DNA from: Alphaproteobacteria bacterium
GTDB lineage: Bacteria; Pseudomonadota; Alphaproteobacteria; JAVJVX01
Assembly: GCA_040220875.1 (NCBI GenBank)
Contig: JAVJVX010000005.1
Span: 248,001 to 312,000, forward strand
Reading direction: 5' to 3'
Length of the DNA: 64,000 bases
Shown piece by piece: positions 50,643 through 59,062 of the stretch. Within the stretch, counting starts at the first letter, position 1. Each line of letters starts with the position of its first letter. The position numbers and the translations under genes are program-made. The notes beneath the pieces were generated by a model. That model had not been told where the DNA came from. It searched no databases and saw only the letters and a list, made by a program, of their open reading frames with translations.

Positions 50643-51545
50643 CTATTCGGCCGCGCTGACTGCCTCGGCCGGGGCGGCGCGCACGAGCGCATCGTAATCC
50701 GCCGCCAGCGTGCGGGTGATCTCGCCGACGGTGAATTCCCGGTCGTCGATCGCGGCGATGGGCGTGACTTCGACGGCCGAGCCGGTGATGAATATCTCGC
50801 TGGTCCGGTCAAGCTCTTCCGGCATGAGCACGCGCTCCACCACCTCGTAGCCCCGCTTGCGTGCCAGGCCGATGACGGTGCGCCGCGTGATACCGTCCAG
50901 AAAGCAATCCGGGACGGGGGTATGGATCACGCCCTCCTGCACCAGGAAGATGTTGGCCCCCGTCGTCTCGGCGATCCGCCCACGCCAGTCCAGCATCAGC
51001 GCGTCCGCAAATCCCTTCGCCTCGGCCGCGTGCTTGGACAAAGTGCAAATCATGTACAGGCCCGCCGCCTTGGTCTTGGCCGGGGCCGTGCGCGGATCGG
51101 GCCGACAGTAATCGGCCCAGGTGATGCGAATCCCTTTGAGCCGGGCTTCCGGCGTGAAATAATTCGGCCAGGGCCAGGCCGCAATGGCCAGATGAATGCG
51201 GGCCTGCTGCGCCGAAACCGCCATCATTTCACTGCCCCGCCAGGCCGCCGGCCGCACATAGCCGTCCACGATTCCCTGTTCCTTCACGACCTGGCAGCAG
51301 GCGGCGTCGATCTCCTCGATGGAAAAGGGCAGTTCGAAGCCGAGAGTACGTGCACCGTTCGCGAGCCGCTCCGTATGCTCGCGCAATTTGAAGATGCGCC
51401 CGTTATAGACGCGCTCGCCCTCGAACACACAGCTCGCGTAATGGAGACCGTGGCTCAGGAAATGGAGCTTGGCGTCCCGCCAGGGGACCAGCGCGCCGTC
51501 GAACCAGATGACGCCGTCGCGATCGTCAAAGGGGATGATCGACAT
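50643..51545 (-). CDS. ilvE: Branched-chain amino acid aminotransferase IlvE
   Basis: A 300-residue class IV PLP aminotransferase. Seen: HFLSHGLHYASCVFEGERVY, FKLREHTERL, the PLP lysine region AGLYMICTLSKHAAEAKGFA, and LMLDWRGRIAETTGANIFLV. It makes Val, Leu and Ile from their keto acids. Convergent with moaE and divergent from the MarR gene. Length is normal. Confidence 0.95.
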   Translation of the reverse strand: MSIIPFDDRDGVIWFDGALVPWRDAKLHFLSHGLHYASCVFEGERVYNGRIFKLREHTERLANGARTLGFELPFSIEEIDAACCQVVKEQGIVDGYVRPAAWRGSEMMAVSAQQARIHLAIAAWPWPNYFTPEARLKGIRITWADYCRPDPRTAPAKTKAAGLYMICTLSKHAAEAKGFADALMLDWRGRIAETTGANIFLVQEGVIHTPVPDCFLDGITRRTVIGLARKRGYEVVERVLMPEELDRTSEIFITGSAVEVTPIAAIDDREFTVGEITRTLAADYDALVRAAPAEAVSAAE

Positions 51546-51694
51546 GGTGGATCATTTCCTCGCGCCAAATTGCGCCCGAAATCAACAACATATTCAAAGG
51601 CCCCGAACCGGTGGCCGATGGCCGATGCGTTACCCCGGTATAAAAGCGCGAGAATCCGGTTGCGTCTCTGGCGCTTCGGGTGAATTATGGCAGC

Positions 51695-52180
51695 ATGGCT
51701 GACTTAAAATCCGGAGTCAATCCTCTCTTCCTCCGTGAGGAGGACCTGCGCCAGGGCATGGAACTGCTGTTCTATGCCTACCGGGATTTCACGGCCGAAC
51801 CCGATGATATGCTGGCCGAATTCGGCTTTGGCCGGGCGCATCACCGGGTCATCTATTTCGTCGGGCGCAACCCGTCGATCAGCGTCTCGGAACTCCTAGG
51901 AATCCTCAAGATCACCAAGCAGAGTCTGTCGCGCGTTCTGGGTCAGTTGGTCGAAGGCGGCTTCATTTCCGCCCGCCAGGGCGAGAACGACCGGCGCCAG
52001 CGTCTTCTCGACCTGACGCAAAAGGGGACCGAACTCGAACGCCGCCTGTCGGAGAACCAGCGCGCCCGGATCGCGCGCGCCTACCGAGCTGCCGGCGCGG
52101 AGGCGGTTGAAGGATTTCGAAAAGTGCTTCTGGGCATCATCAACGATGCCGATCGGAGCCGGCTGGATGACGACGACTGA
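51695..52180 (+). CDS. petP: MarR-family regulator (PetP-like)
   Basis: A 161-residue winged-helix protein. The DNA-binding domain is RVIYFVGRNPSISVSELLGI, TKQSLSRVLGQLVEGGFISA and QGENDRRQRLLDLT. It is followed at 17 bases by an OmpR-type response regulator, the petP-petR arrangement first seen in Rhodobacter capsulatus upstream of cytochrome bc1 genes; no petABC genes are near here. The ATG at 51695 (MADLKSG) is preferred; an in-frame GTG at 51680 is possible. Confidence 0.85.
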   Translation: MADLKSGVNPLFLREEDLRQGMELLFYAYRDFTAEPDDMLAEFGFGRAHHRVIYFVGRNPSISVSELLGILKITKQSLSRVLGQLVEGGFISARQGENDRRQRLLDLTQKGTELERRLSENQRARIARAYRAAGAEAVEGFRKVLLGIINDADRSRLDDDD

Positions 52181-52197
52181 GTGCTGGCGGCGCGAAG

Positions 52198-52884
52198 ATG
52201 GATAAGCGGCCGCATATTCTGGTGGTCGATGACGACACGCGCCTGCGCGACCTTCTGACGACATTTTTGAAAGAAAACGGTTTTCGCGTGACGGCGGCCG
52301 GGGATGCCGGGGATGCGCGTGAGAAGCTCGAGTCGCTGGATTTCGACCTCCTTGTCCTCGACGTGATGATGCCGGGCGAAACCGGGCTCGAACTCACCCG
52401 GTCGCTGCGCCAGTCCAGCAATGTGCCGATCCTCATGCTCACGGCGCTCGGGGAGACTGACGACCGAATCCACGGCATCGAAACCGGGGCCGACGACTAT
52501 TTGCCCAAACCCTTCGAGCCGCGCGAACTGGTGGTGCGACTCAATGCGATCCTGCGCCGGTCCATGCGGCCACTGCCGGGCGGCGACAGGGTCCGTTTCG
52601 GGCCTTACGAGTTCGATCTGTCGCGGGGCGAACTTCGCGACAGCGCGGCCAGTATCTACCTGACGACGGCCGAGCTCGCGATGATGACGGCGCTGGTGCG
52701 CCGGGCCAACGCCGCGCTTTCGCGCGAGGAACTTGCCGCGGCGGCGGGCATGGCGGGAAACCCGCGCAGCGTCGACGTCCAGATCACGCGCCTCAGGCGC
52801 AAGATTGAGGATGATCCGAAAACACCCGTATATTTACAGACCGTGCGCGGCAGGGGCTATGTTCTGAGGGCGGACACGACATAG
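52198..52884 (+). CDS. petR: OmpR-family response regulator (PetR-like)
   Basis: A 228-residue two-domain regulator. The receiver has the acid pair VVDDDTRLRD, phospho-acceptor Asp in LVLDVMMPGETGLE, and Lys in DDYLPKPFEPREL. The OmpR winged helix follows with YLTTAELAMMTALVRRANAA and SVDVQITRLRRKIEDDPK. It lies between the MarR gene and a histidine kinase, probably one operon. Confidence 0.93.
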   Translation: MDKRPHILVVDDDTRLRDLLTTFLKENGFRVTAAGDAGDAREKLESLDFDLLVLDVMMPGETGLELTRSLRQSSNVPILMLTALGETDDRIHGIETGADDYLPKPFEPRELVVRLNAILRRSMRPLPGGDRVRFGPYEFDLSRGELRDSAASIYLTTAELAMMTALVRRANAALSREELAAAAGMAGNPRSVDVQITRLRRKIEDDPKTPVYLQTVRGRGYVLRADTT

Positions 52885-52918
52885 GAACAGGCGGGAACCG
52901 CCAGACGGGCAGAAACGG

Positions 52919-54223
52919 ATGCTCAAGAGATTTCTACCCCGGACACTGCTGGGGCGCTTCATTCTGATCATCGTCACGCCGCTCGTCCTGCTGCAGGCGG
53001 TCACGGCTGTCGTGTTCTACGAACGGCACTGGCGCACGATCCAGCGTTACCAGACCGGTGCCCTGGCGGGCGAGGTGGCGATGCTGACCCATCTCCTGGA
53101 GCGCGATGCGACGGCCGAGACACAAAACTGGATTGGCGCCCGGGCGCTCAAGGATTTCAACCTGGTGGCCGTGTTCAACCCGGGCGATACCCTCGACGTC
53201 ACGCGCGACAGGGGCGACGGCAGTATCGAGAGCGACCTTCGCCAGGCGCTGCTCAACCGGCTCAACCGGCCTTTCCGCCTCGATATCGACTGGCAGGAGG
53301 AACGCGTGCGGATCAACGTCGCCACCAGCGGCGGCGTGCTCGCAGTGGAGGCGCCACTCAAGCGCGTCTTCAGCTCCACGACCTATATTTTCATTCTCTG
53401 GATGGTGGGGGCGGCGGTCGTCCTGCTCGTCGTAGCCCTGGCGTTCCTGCGCAACCAGATCCGCCCGGTGAAGCGGCTGGCCACCGCCATGGACGAGTTC
53501 GGCAAGGGCCGCGACGTGTCCCCGTTAAAGCCCCAGGGCGCAACCGAGGTGCGCCAGGCGGGGACCGCCTTCGGGCGCATGCAGGCCCGGATCGGCCGTC
53601 AAATCACCCAGCGGACGGAGATGCTGGCCGGCGTGTCCCACGATCTGAAAACCGTGCTGACCCGGATGCGGCTCCAGGTCGCCATGCTGGGTGACAAGCC
53701 CGGCAGCAAGGACCTTTCCAAGGATATTCGCGACATGGAGGTCATGCTCGAAGGTTATCTCGCCTTCGCGCGCGGCGCCGGCGGCGAGGCGACACGCGAT
53801 GTGCGCCTCGGTCCGCTCCTGGCCGAGGCGGTGGAGGATGCCGGACGCGACGGCCGCAAGATCAATCTCGAGATTGTTCGCGATATCACATTGCCGGTGC
53901 GGCCGAACGCGCTCAAACGCTGTGTTCTCAACCTGATCCACAACGCCCGCGACCATGCCGAAAATATCTGGGTCCGCCTCGACCGCAGCCGCGATTCGGT
54001 CGAGATTACCGTCGATGACGACGGCCCCGGCATTCCGGCCCACCAGCGCGAGGAGGTCTTCCGCCCCTTCGCCCGCGCCGATCGCTCGCGCAATCTCGAC
54101 CGCGGCGGCGTCGGCCTGGGCCTTACGATCGCGCGTGATGTGGCGCGCAATCACGGCGGCGATCTCACTCTGGCCGAAGCGCCGCGAGGCGGGCTTCGGG
54201 CCGTGATCCGCCTGCCGGTCTAG
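52919..54223 (+). CDS. EnvZ-type sensor histidine kinase
   Basis: A 434-residue inner-membrane kinase. Membrane helix 1 (FILIIVTPLVLLQAVTAVVF, about residues 13-32), a periplasmic sensor of about 115 residues, helix 2 (IFILWMVGAAVVLLVVALAF), HAMP, then the H-box AGVSHDLKTVLTRMRL with the phospho-acceptor His. The ATP domain has NLIHNARDHA, VDDDGPGIPAHQ, FRPFARADRSR and GGVGLGLTIARD. Partner of the upstream response regulator by adjacency (34 bases). The signal is unknown. Confidence 0.93.
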   Translation: MLKRFLPRTLLGRFILIIVTPLVLLQAVTAVVFYERHWRTIQRYQTGALAGEVAMLTHLLERDATAETQNWIGARALKDFNLVAVFNPGDTLDVTRDRGDGSIESDLRQALLNRLNRPFRLDIDWQEERVRINVATSGGVLAVEAPLKRVFSSTTYIFILWMVGAAVVLLVVALAFLRNQIRPVKRLATAMDEFGKGRDVSPLKPQGATEVRQAGTAFGRMQARIGRQITQRTEMLAGVSHDLKTVLTRMRLQVAMLGDKPGSKDLSKDIRDMEVMLEGYLAFARGAGGEATRDVRLGPLLAEAVEDAGRDGRKINLEIVRDITLPVRPNALKRCVLNLIHNARDHAENIWVRLDRSRDSVEITVDDDGPGIPAHQREEVFRPFARADRSRNLDRGGVGLGLTIARDVARNHGGDLTLAEAPRGGLRAVIRLPV

Positions 54224-54242
54224 CGGCGCAGGAAATCGGGCC

Positions 54243-54275
54243 AAAAAAAAGGACCGCCCGATCGGGGCGGCCCTT
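54243..54275 (-). terminator. Intrinsic terminator of the phasin gene
   Basis: On the minus strand a stem of CCGCCCC/GGGCGG type extended by AAGG/CCTT (one mismatch) is followed by eight T residues. It lies 38 bases after the phasin stop and 20 bases after the convergent kinase stop, and may serve both. Confidence 0.8.
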
Positions 54276-54312
54276 CTGTCGTCGGGGGGAGACCGGGATT
54301 TGGCCCCGGCCG

Positions 54313-54747
54313 TTAGGCCGCCTGGTTTTCCTTGGCGGCCAGGTCGGAGAGTTCGTCGATGTTTTCGTTGATACGGCTCGTCACGACCTTGAACGAGTCG
54401 GCATTCGCCTTGCTGACGATGTTGGAAATCTCGTTGAAATTATCGATCGATTTCTCGAAGTTTTCCTTGGCGATGGCCTTCTGCTTGCTGATCTGGCCTT
54501 CGACGGATTGCTCCTGGCTGAGGTCCTGGAAGGCCGAGGTCAGGGAGTTGAAGCTGTTGCGCATGAATTCGGTCTGAACCTTGGCGGCGTCCTGAAATGC
54601 CTTCACGGCGAGGCCGTTGGCTTTCTGCATCGTGTCGAGGTTCTTCTTCATCACGGCCAGAGCGGCTTCGTAGTCAACGCCCGGCGTCTTGTAGGCGCTG
54701 AACATCCGCGTGAACTCGTTGTCGAATATGTTCTTGGACTGATCCAT
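54313..54747 (-). CDS. Phasin family protein
   Basis: A 144-residue amphipathic helical protein, rich in Lys, Glu, Asn and Ala with almost no Cys or Trp. Typical segments are AVMKKNLDTMQKANGLAVKA and FNEISNIVSKANADSFKVVT. Phasins coat polyhydroxybutyrate granules. The upstream region holds two TGC-N3-GCA elements, the kind of site bound by the PHB-sensing repressor PhaR in Paracoccus, which supports the call. No pha synthesis genes are in the window. It has its own terminator and AT-rich promoter region. Confidence 0.88.
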   Translation of the reverse strand: MDQSKNIFDNEFTRMFSAYKTPGVDYEAALAVMKKNLDTMQKANGLAVKAFQDAAKVQTEFMRNSFNSLTSAFQDLSQEQSVEGQISKQKAIAKENFEKSIDNFNEISNIVSKANADSFKVVTSRINENIDELSDLAAKENQAA

Positions 54748-54834
54748 CTGCTGTCTCCATTCTGGATTTGCTGTTTCGGCGCGTGCTCGGGTCCGCGTCC
54801 TGCTGCCTGTCCCGGCGCTGCCCGATCGGGGTTA

Positions 54835-54913
54835 TGCTGCAATGCACAATCTCTTCACGGCACTAATTTAGGAATAATCTCAGCCTCGTCAAGGATTATT
54901 TTGCATTGCAGCA
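54835..54913. promoter_or_regulatory. Inverted pair of TGC-N3-GCA elements, candidate PhaR operators
   Basis: TGCTGCAATGCA (54835-54846) and its exact reverse complement TGCATTGCAGCA (54902-54913) flank an AT-rich stretch. Each contains TGC-N3-GCA. Between them AATAATC (54873-54879) and GATTATT (54894-54900) form another inverted repeat. The element lies 88-166 bases upstream of the phasin start. Confidence 0.55.
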
Positions 54914-54987
54914 AAATAATCATAATAACGAAATATTTCTTTATATATCAGATATTTAGAAATTTCGCGCTTGCACTGAGGCCGGCC

Positions 54988-55830
54988 CTAATCGGCAAGA
55001 TCGCGCGACCGCCCGGCTGCGGCCGCCACCGCGCGCGCGAGAAGCGGGCCAAGCCCGTCGGAAGCCGCCAGCACGCCGAGAGCCGCTTCCGTCGTCCCGC
55101 CGGGGCTGGTCACGTTCCGACGCAGGACGGCCGGCGCCGCGTCCGTTTCCGCCAGAAGCGCGGCCGCGCCCGTCACCGTCTCGCGGGCGAGGCTCTGGGC
55201 GATCTCGGCCGGCAGGCCTTCGGCGATCCCTGCTTCGGCGAGGCATTCGGTCAGCAGGAAAACATAGGCGGGCCCGCTTCCCGAGATCGCCGTGACCGCG
55301 TCCATCTGGCCCTCGTCCTCCAGCCAGAGACATCGCCCGGCAGGCCGGAGCAGGTCCTCGGCCAGGGATTTCTGCGCCGCCGTCACCCCGGGCGCGGCAA
55401 CCAGCGCCGTGATCCCGCGGCCGATCGCGGCCGGGGTATTGGGCATGGCGCGAATGACGGAGGCGTCTGCGCCGAGATGCCGGGTCAGGAAGTCGAGAGT
55501 CTTGCCGGCCGCGATCGAGAGGCAGAGCGTCCCCGTCCGGCCGGCGAGAACGGCATAATCGGGCAGGACCCGGGCCAGGGCATCAGGCTTGACGGCAAAG
55601 ACGATTGCGCCGAAGCGTGCCTCGGGCGGCAGCGCGTCGGGCCCGGCATGACAGGTGACGCCGCTGGCCCGGATTGCAGCCGAAGGCCGGGGTTCGATGA
55701 CGTGCAGGTGCCCCGCCGGCCGGCCGGTGCGGATCCAGCCTTCGAGCAGGGCGCCACCCATTCGGCCGGCACCTACCAGAAGCACGTCGTTTGCGATGTC
55801 CGCCCCCGCTTTCGCTTGCCGCCCGGCCAA
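54988..55830 (-). CDS. proC: Pyrroline-5-carboxylate reductase ProC
   Basis: A 280-residue NAD(P)H enzyme, last step of proline synthesis. The Rossmann motif is VLLVGAGRMGGALLEGWI, followed by FGAIVFAVKPDALARVLPD, RAMPNTPAAIGRGITALVA and the signature SGSGPAYVFLLTECLAEAGI with VTSPGGTTEAALGVL. It probably starts at a TTG (55830) just after a GGCGG; a GTG at 55785 is an alternative. 16 bases after the YbjN gene, a pairing common in alphaproteobacteria. Confidence 0.94.
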   Translation of the reverse strand: MAGRQAKAGADIANDVLLVGAGRMGGALLEGWIRTGRPAGHLHVIEPRPSAAIRASGVTCHAGPDALPPEARFGAIVFAVKPDALARVLPDYAVLAGRTGTLCLSIAAGKTLDFLTRHLGADASVIRAMPNTPAAIGRGITALVAAPGVTAAQKSLAEDLLRPAGRCLWLEDEGQMDAVTAISGSGPAYVFLLTECLAEAGIAEGLPAEIAQSLARETVTGAAALLAETDAAPAVLRRNVTSPGGTTEAALGVLAASDGLGPLLARAVAAAAGRSRDLAD

Positions 55831-55846
55831 CCGCCTGGTGGCGTGA

Positions 55847-56350
55847 TCAGGCCGAACCTTCCGGTTCCAGCATGGCCGAGACCATGGCTTCCGCCGGACG
55901 CCGACCGCCCCAGATGACGAGCTGGAGCGCCGGATAATAGCGCTCGCATTCGGTTACAGCGATATCCATGAGGTCTTCCAACTGCTCGACACTGGCGCCA
56001 CGCATGCCGCGCAGCATCAGCGTGTGGCGAAACACGGGAATAGCCTCCTCCGAGCAAAGATTGAGGTGGCCCAGCCACAGCCGCTCGTTGGCCAGGCTGG
56101 TCAGTTCGAGTATATCGCCGCGCCGCTCAACCGGGACCTTCATGTCCATGGCGCAAGTGAACTGCATGGCGTGCAGGTCGCCCGCCCAGCAGAAGACCAG
56201 CCGGTAGTCGCACCACCGGCCGCCGATTTCGCCGACGAGCTCGTCTTCGCCCGTCCGGTCGAAGGGCCAGCTATTGGCGCATAAGATGTCTTCCAGCAAA
56301 TCCAGCGGGTTGACGGCGGAACCGCCCGCAAAATCGACGTCGAGCGTCAT
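55847..56350 (-). CDS. YbjN-domain protein
   Basis: A 167-residue cytoplasmic protein. Seen: NPLDLLEDILCANSWPFDRT, GRWCDYRLVFCWAGDLHAMQ, LTSLANERLWLGHLNL and the C-terminal ECERYYPALQLVIWGG. YbjN proteins resemble secretion-chaperone folds and affect stress and motility in enterics; the molecular function is unclear. AGGAG lies 6 bases before the ATG at 56350. Likely operon with proC downstream. Confidence 0.88.
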   Translation of the reverse strand: MTLDVDFAGGSAVNPLDLLEDILCANSWPFDRTGEDELVGEIGGRWCDYRLVFCWAGDLHAMQFTCAMDMKVPVERRGDILELTSLANERLWLGHLNLCSEEAIPVFRHTLMLRGMRGASVEQLEDLMDIAVTECERYYPALQLVIWGGRRPAEAMVSAMLEPEGSA

Positions 56351-56658
56351 GCGTGCTCCTCTCGGGAAAGGGCGACTTCGGGTGGGATCGCGGAGGCCGG
56401 TATCAGCAAGGCCGGTATTGAACCCGAGGGCACGCCCGCCATTCCGGCCGGATGACGGGCGGCCAAATCGCTGACCGGCCTGCCTTCGCAATTGCCCATG
56501 TCAGCTTCCCCCTCGCGTATGTGGTAGTAGGAACGCGTCTTCAACCACAAGATTTAGCGTGCCAGAAGCGGACTCTCCTTTCAAGAGGAGAGTGGCCGAG
56601 GGTCGGCAATTTCATGTGGACAGTTTTGCGGACGGTCGGTCGCGGCGTGGTTGCGCGC
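56351..56658. other. 308-bp region between YbjN and UbiK-like genes, no gene seen
   Basis: Both flanking genes are on the minus strand. The region holds an 8-bp hairpin (56572-56593) shortly after the UbiK-like stop and presumably the ybjN promoter. The open frames crossing it show no motif and poor codon use. Confidence 0.4.
56572..56593 (-). terminator. Hairpin downstream of the UbiK-like gene
   Basis: ACTCTCCT pairs with AGGAGAGT around a 6-base loop, 66 bases past the stop. No strong T-run follows, so it may be a weak terminator or a stabilising 3' stem. Confidence 0.4.
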
Positions 56659-56961
56659 TTAGTCTTGTGCCCGACCCGGGCCGGGTGGCACACCATCGCC
56701 CGTCGTCTCATGCGCCCCGGGTTCGTACCCTTCGAGCGCCGCCAGACGTTCGGCCAGACGCTCCTGTTCTTCACGCGCCCGGATCGCCATTTCGCGCACC
56801 GCCTCGAACTCGTCGCGGGTCACGAGGTCCATGCGCGTGAGAAGCGCCTCGATCCGTTCGCGCACCAGTGTATCGATTTCGCGACGCAGGCCCGCCAGCG
56901 CGCCCACCGCGTTGCCCCCCAGCCGGGCCAGATCGTCGATCAACCGATTGTCATTGCGCAT
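56659..56961 (-). CDS. ubiK: UbiK-like accessory factor (BMFP / DUF526)
   Basis: A 100-residue coiled-coil protein: MRNDNRLIDDLARLGGNAVG, then ALLTRMDLVTRDEFEAVREM and a leucine/arginine heptad region, the shape of the YqiC/UbiK family. In Escherichia coli UbiK supports aerobic ubiquinone synthesis; related proteins are fusogenic membrane-binding trimers. The tail after residue 80 is Gly/Pro-rich and likely disordered. Divergent from hldD. Confidence 0.8.
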   Translation of the reverse strand: MRNDNRLIDDLARLGGNAVGALAGLRREIDTLVRERIEALLTRMDLVTRDEFEAVREMAIRAREEQERLAERLAALEGYEPGAHETTGDGVPPGPGRAQD

Positions 56962-57078
56962 GTCATGCCTCGTCGCAGCGGCCGATAAGATGGCCTGCAC
57001 TATGTCTTCTCGCCCGCCGCCCGGCAAGAGCCGGGGCGCGTGCCGGGCGCGGAAACGATTGTGAAGGCGCAGCGCCAC

Positions 57079-57132
57079 CTTGCTTCGCCGCGGCTCCGCC
57101 GCCTACTTGCTTCACCGCGGCTCCGCCGCCTA
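57079..57132 (+). repeat. 27-bp direct repeat (two copies, one mismatch)
   Basis: CTTGCTTC(G/A)CCGCGGCTCC-type units at 57079-57105 and 57106-57132, directly head to tail, 65 bases upstream of hldD. Only one base differs. Confidence 0.85.
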
Positions 57133-57196
57133 TAAGGGACGCTGATCGGAGCGGCAGGGGGCCGCCGGTGTTTGCCTTGCAGGAGCGGAAGCTGAC

Positions 57197-58183
57197 ATGA
57201 TCCTGGTGACCGGCGGCGCCGGCTTTATCGGATCAACCCTCGTCGCGGCGCTGAACGCGGCCGGGCGCGGCGACATCGCGGTTTCCGACCGGCTGCGCCA
57301 CGGGCCGAAATGGCGAAATCTCGCCAAGCGAGAAATCAGAGATTTCATCTTTCCCGAGGACCTGCCGGCTTACCTGGCCGAGCGGGGCGCGGCGATCGAG
57401 GCGGTGCTGCATATGGGCGCCGTGTCGTCCACTACGGAGACCGACGCGGATCTCATCGTCAGAAGCAATTTTCAGCTTTCGGCCGCACTCTGGGATTTCT
57501 GCGCAGCACGGCAAATTCCGTTGATCTACGCCTCCTCGGCCGCGACCTATGGTGACGGCGGCGCCGGTTTCGACGATGACGGCTCGCCCGACGCGCTGGC
57601 CCGGCTGGCCCCGCTCAATGCCTACGGCTGGTCGAAACACGCCTTCGACCGCCGCATTGCCCGGCTTCTGGCCACGGGCGGACCGGCACCGCCGCAATGG
57701 GCGGGCCTCAAGTTCTTCAATGTTTACGGACCCAACGAATATCACAAGGGCGCGATGCAAAGCGTTGTCGCCCAGATATTTCCCAAAGCCCGGGCGGGCG
57801 AACCCTGCCGGCTGTTCCGTTCGCATCATCCCGATTATGCCGATGGCGGGCAGATGCGCGATTTCGTTCTGGTCGATGATTGTGTGAACGTGGTGCTCTG
57901 GCTGCTCGACAACCCGGGCGTCAGCGGCCTCTTCAACATGGGCACGGGCACACCCCGCAGTTTCGCCGACCTCGCAACGGCGGTATACCGGGCGCTCGGC
58001 CGCGACCCCGAGATCGAATTCATCGATACTCCCGCCAATATTCGCGATAAATATCAATACTATACCGCGGCAGAAATGGACCGGTTGCGGCAAGCCGGAT
58101 GCGATGTCCCTTTCACCACGCTGGAAGAAGGCGTTACGTTCTACGTATCGGAGTTTCTGAACACGGACGATCCGTATCGCTGA
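57197..58183 (+). CDS. hldD: ADP-L-glycero-D-manno-heptose 6-epimerase HldD
   Basis: A 328-residue SDR epimerase for the inner-core heptose of lipopolysaccharide. NADP loop MILVTGGAGFIGSTLVAAL, the family signature HMGAVSSTTETDADLI, catalytic Tyr-x3-Lys in NAYGWSKHAFDR, and FFNVYGPNEYHKGAMQSVV. It ends EFLNTDDPYR. No other heptose genes are adjacent. Length and motifs are typical. Confidence 0.95.
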   Translation: MILVTGGAGFIGSTLVAALNAAGRGDIAVSDRLRHGPKWRNLAKREIRDFIFPEDLPAYLAERGAAIEAVLHMGAVSSTTETDADLIVRSNFQLSAALWDFCAARQIPLIYASSAATYGDGGAGFDDDGSPDALARLAPLNAYGWSKHAFDRRIARLLATGGPAPPQWAGLKFFNVYGPNEYHKGAMQSVVAQIFPKARAGEPCRLFRSHHPDYADGGQMRDFVLVDDCVNVVLWLLDNPGVSGLFNMGTGTPRSFADLATAVYRALGRDPEIEFIDTPANIRDKYQYYTAAEMDRLRQAGCDVPFTTLEEGVTFYVSEFLNTDDPYR

Positions 58184-58258
58184 GCACCGGCCGGCCGAAG
58201 CAACAGGCTCCGGTTACGGAACACAGCGCAAGATCGTCAAGGAGAGGACCCGGTCGCC

Positions 58259-59062
58259 ATGACCCTGGCATTGCCCTTTCCCATGATTGATCCGGTCGCC
58301 CTCGAAGTGGGGCCGATTGTCATTCGCTGGTATGCCCTCGCTTACGTGATGGGCATTCTTCTCGGCTGGCGCTATGCGGTCCGGCTGACCGGCGAGACCC
58401 AGGGCCGACCCAGCCCTCGCCAGATAGATGATTTCGTTCTCTGGGTGACGCTGGGCATTATCCTGGGCGGCCGCCTCGGCTACGTGCTGTTCTACCAGGC
58501 CGACTACTACCTTACCCGGCCGCTCGAAATTCTGATGGTCTGGCAGGGCGGGATGTCCTTCCATGGCGGGCTTATCGGCGTTGTGATCACCATCATCTGG
58601 TTCGCGCTGCGAAATGCCATCAACATGTTCGTCCTTGCCGACATCGTGGCCAGCGTCGTGCCGATCGGCCTTTTCTTCGGCCGCCTCGCCAATTTCATCA
58701 ATGGAGAGCTTTATGGCCGGGTCAGCGACGTGCCATGGGCCATGGTGTTCCCCGGCGCCGGCGATCTGCCGCGCCATCCAAGCCAGCTCTATGAAGCCGC
58801 GCTCGAGGGCCTCCTTCTGTTCACATTGATCTGGATGGTTCGCCGCTTCACCCGCGCCAAGCATCGCCCCGGCGTGCTGACGGGCGTCTTTCTCCTGGGC
58901 TATGGCCTCGCCCGGTTCGCGGCCGAAATCTTCCGCGCGCCCGATGCCCATCTCGGCTTTCTCGCCTGGGGCGCGACAATGGGCCAGTTGCTGAGCCTGC
59001 CTCTCGTTCTGGTGGGGCTGATCTTCATCTTCTGGCGCCTGTCCTCGGCCCGCCCGGCATGA
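58259..59062 (+). CDS. lgt: Prolipoprotein diacylglyceryl transferase Lgt
   Basis: A 267-residue inner-membrane enzyme with about seven helices, which transfers diacylglyceryl from phosphatidylglycerol to the lipobox Cys of prolipoproteins. Seen: IVIRWYALAYVMGILLGWRY, LGIILGGRLGYVLFYQ, MSFHGGLIGVVI with the essential His, and the Lgt signature GRLANFINGELYGRVSDVPW. Stop overlaps the next start (ATGA), so it is coupled to midA-pgeF. Confidence 0.96.
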   Translation: MTLALPFPMIDPVALEVGPIVIRWYALAYVMGILLGWRYAVRLTGETQGRPSPRQIDDFVLWVTLGIILGGRLGYVLFYQADYYLTRPLEILMVWQGGMSFHGGLIGVVITIIWFALRNAINMFVLADIVASVVPIGLFFGRLANFINGELYGRVSDVPWAMVFPGAGDLPRHPSQLYEAALEGLLLFTLIWMVRRFTRAKHRPGVLTGVFLLGYGLARFAAEIFRAPDAHLGFLAWGATMGQLLSLPLVLVGLIFIFWRLSSARPA

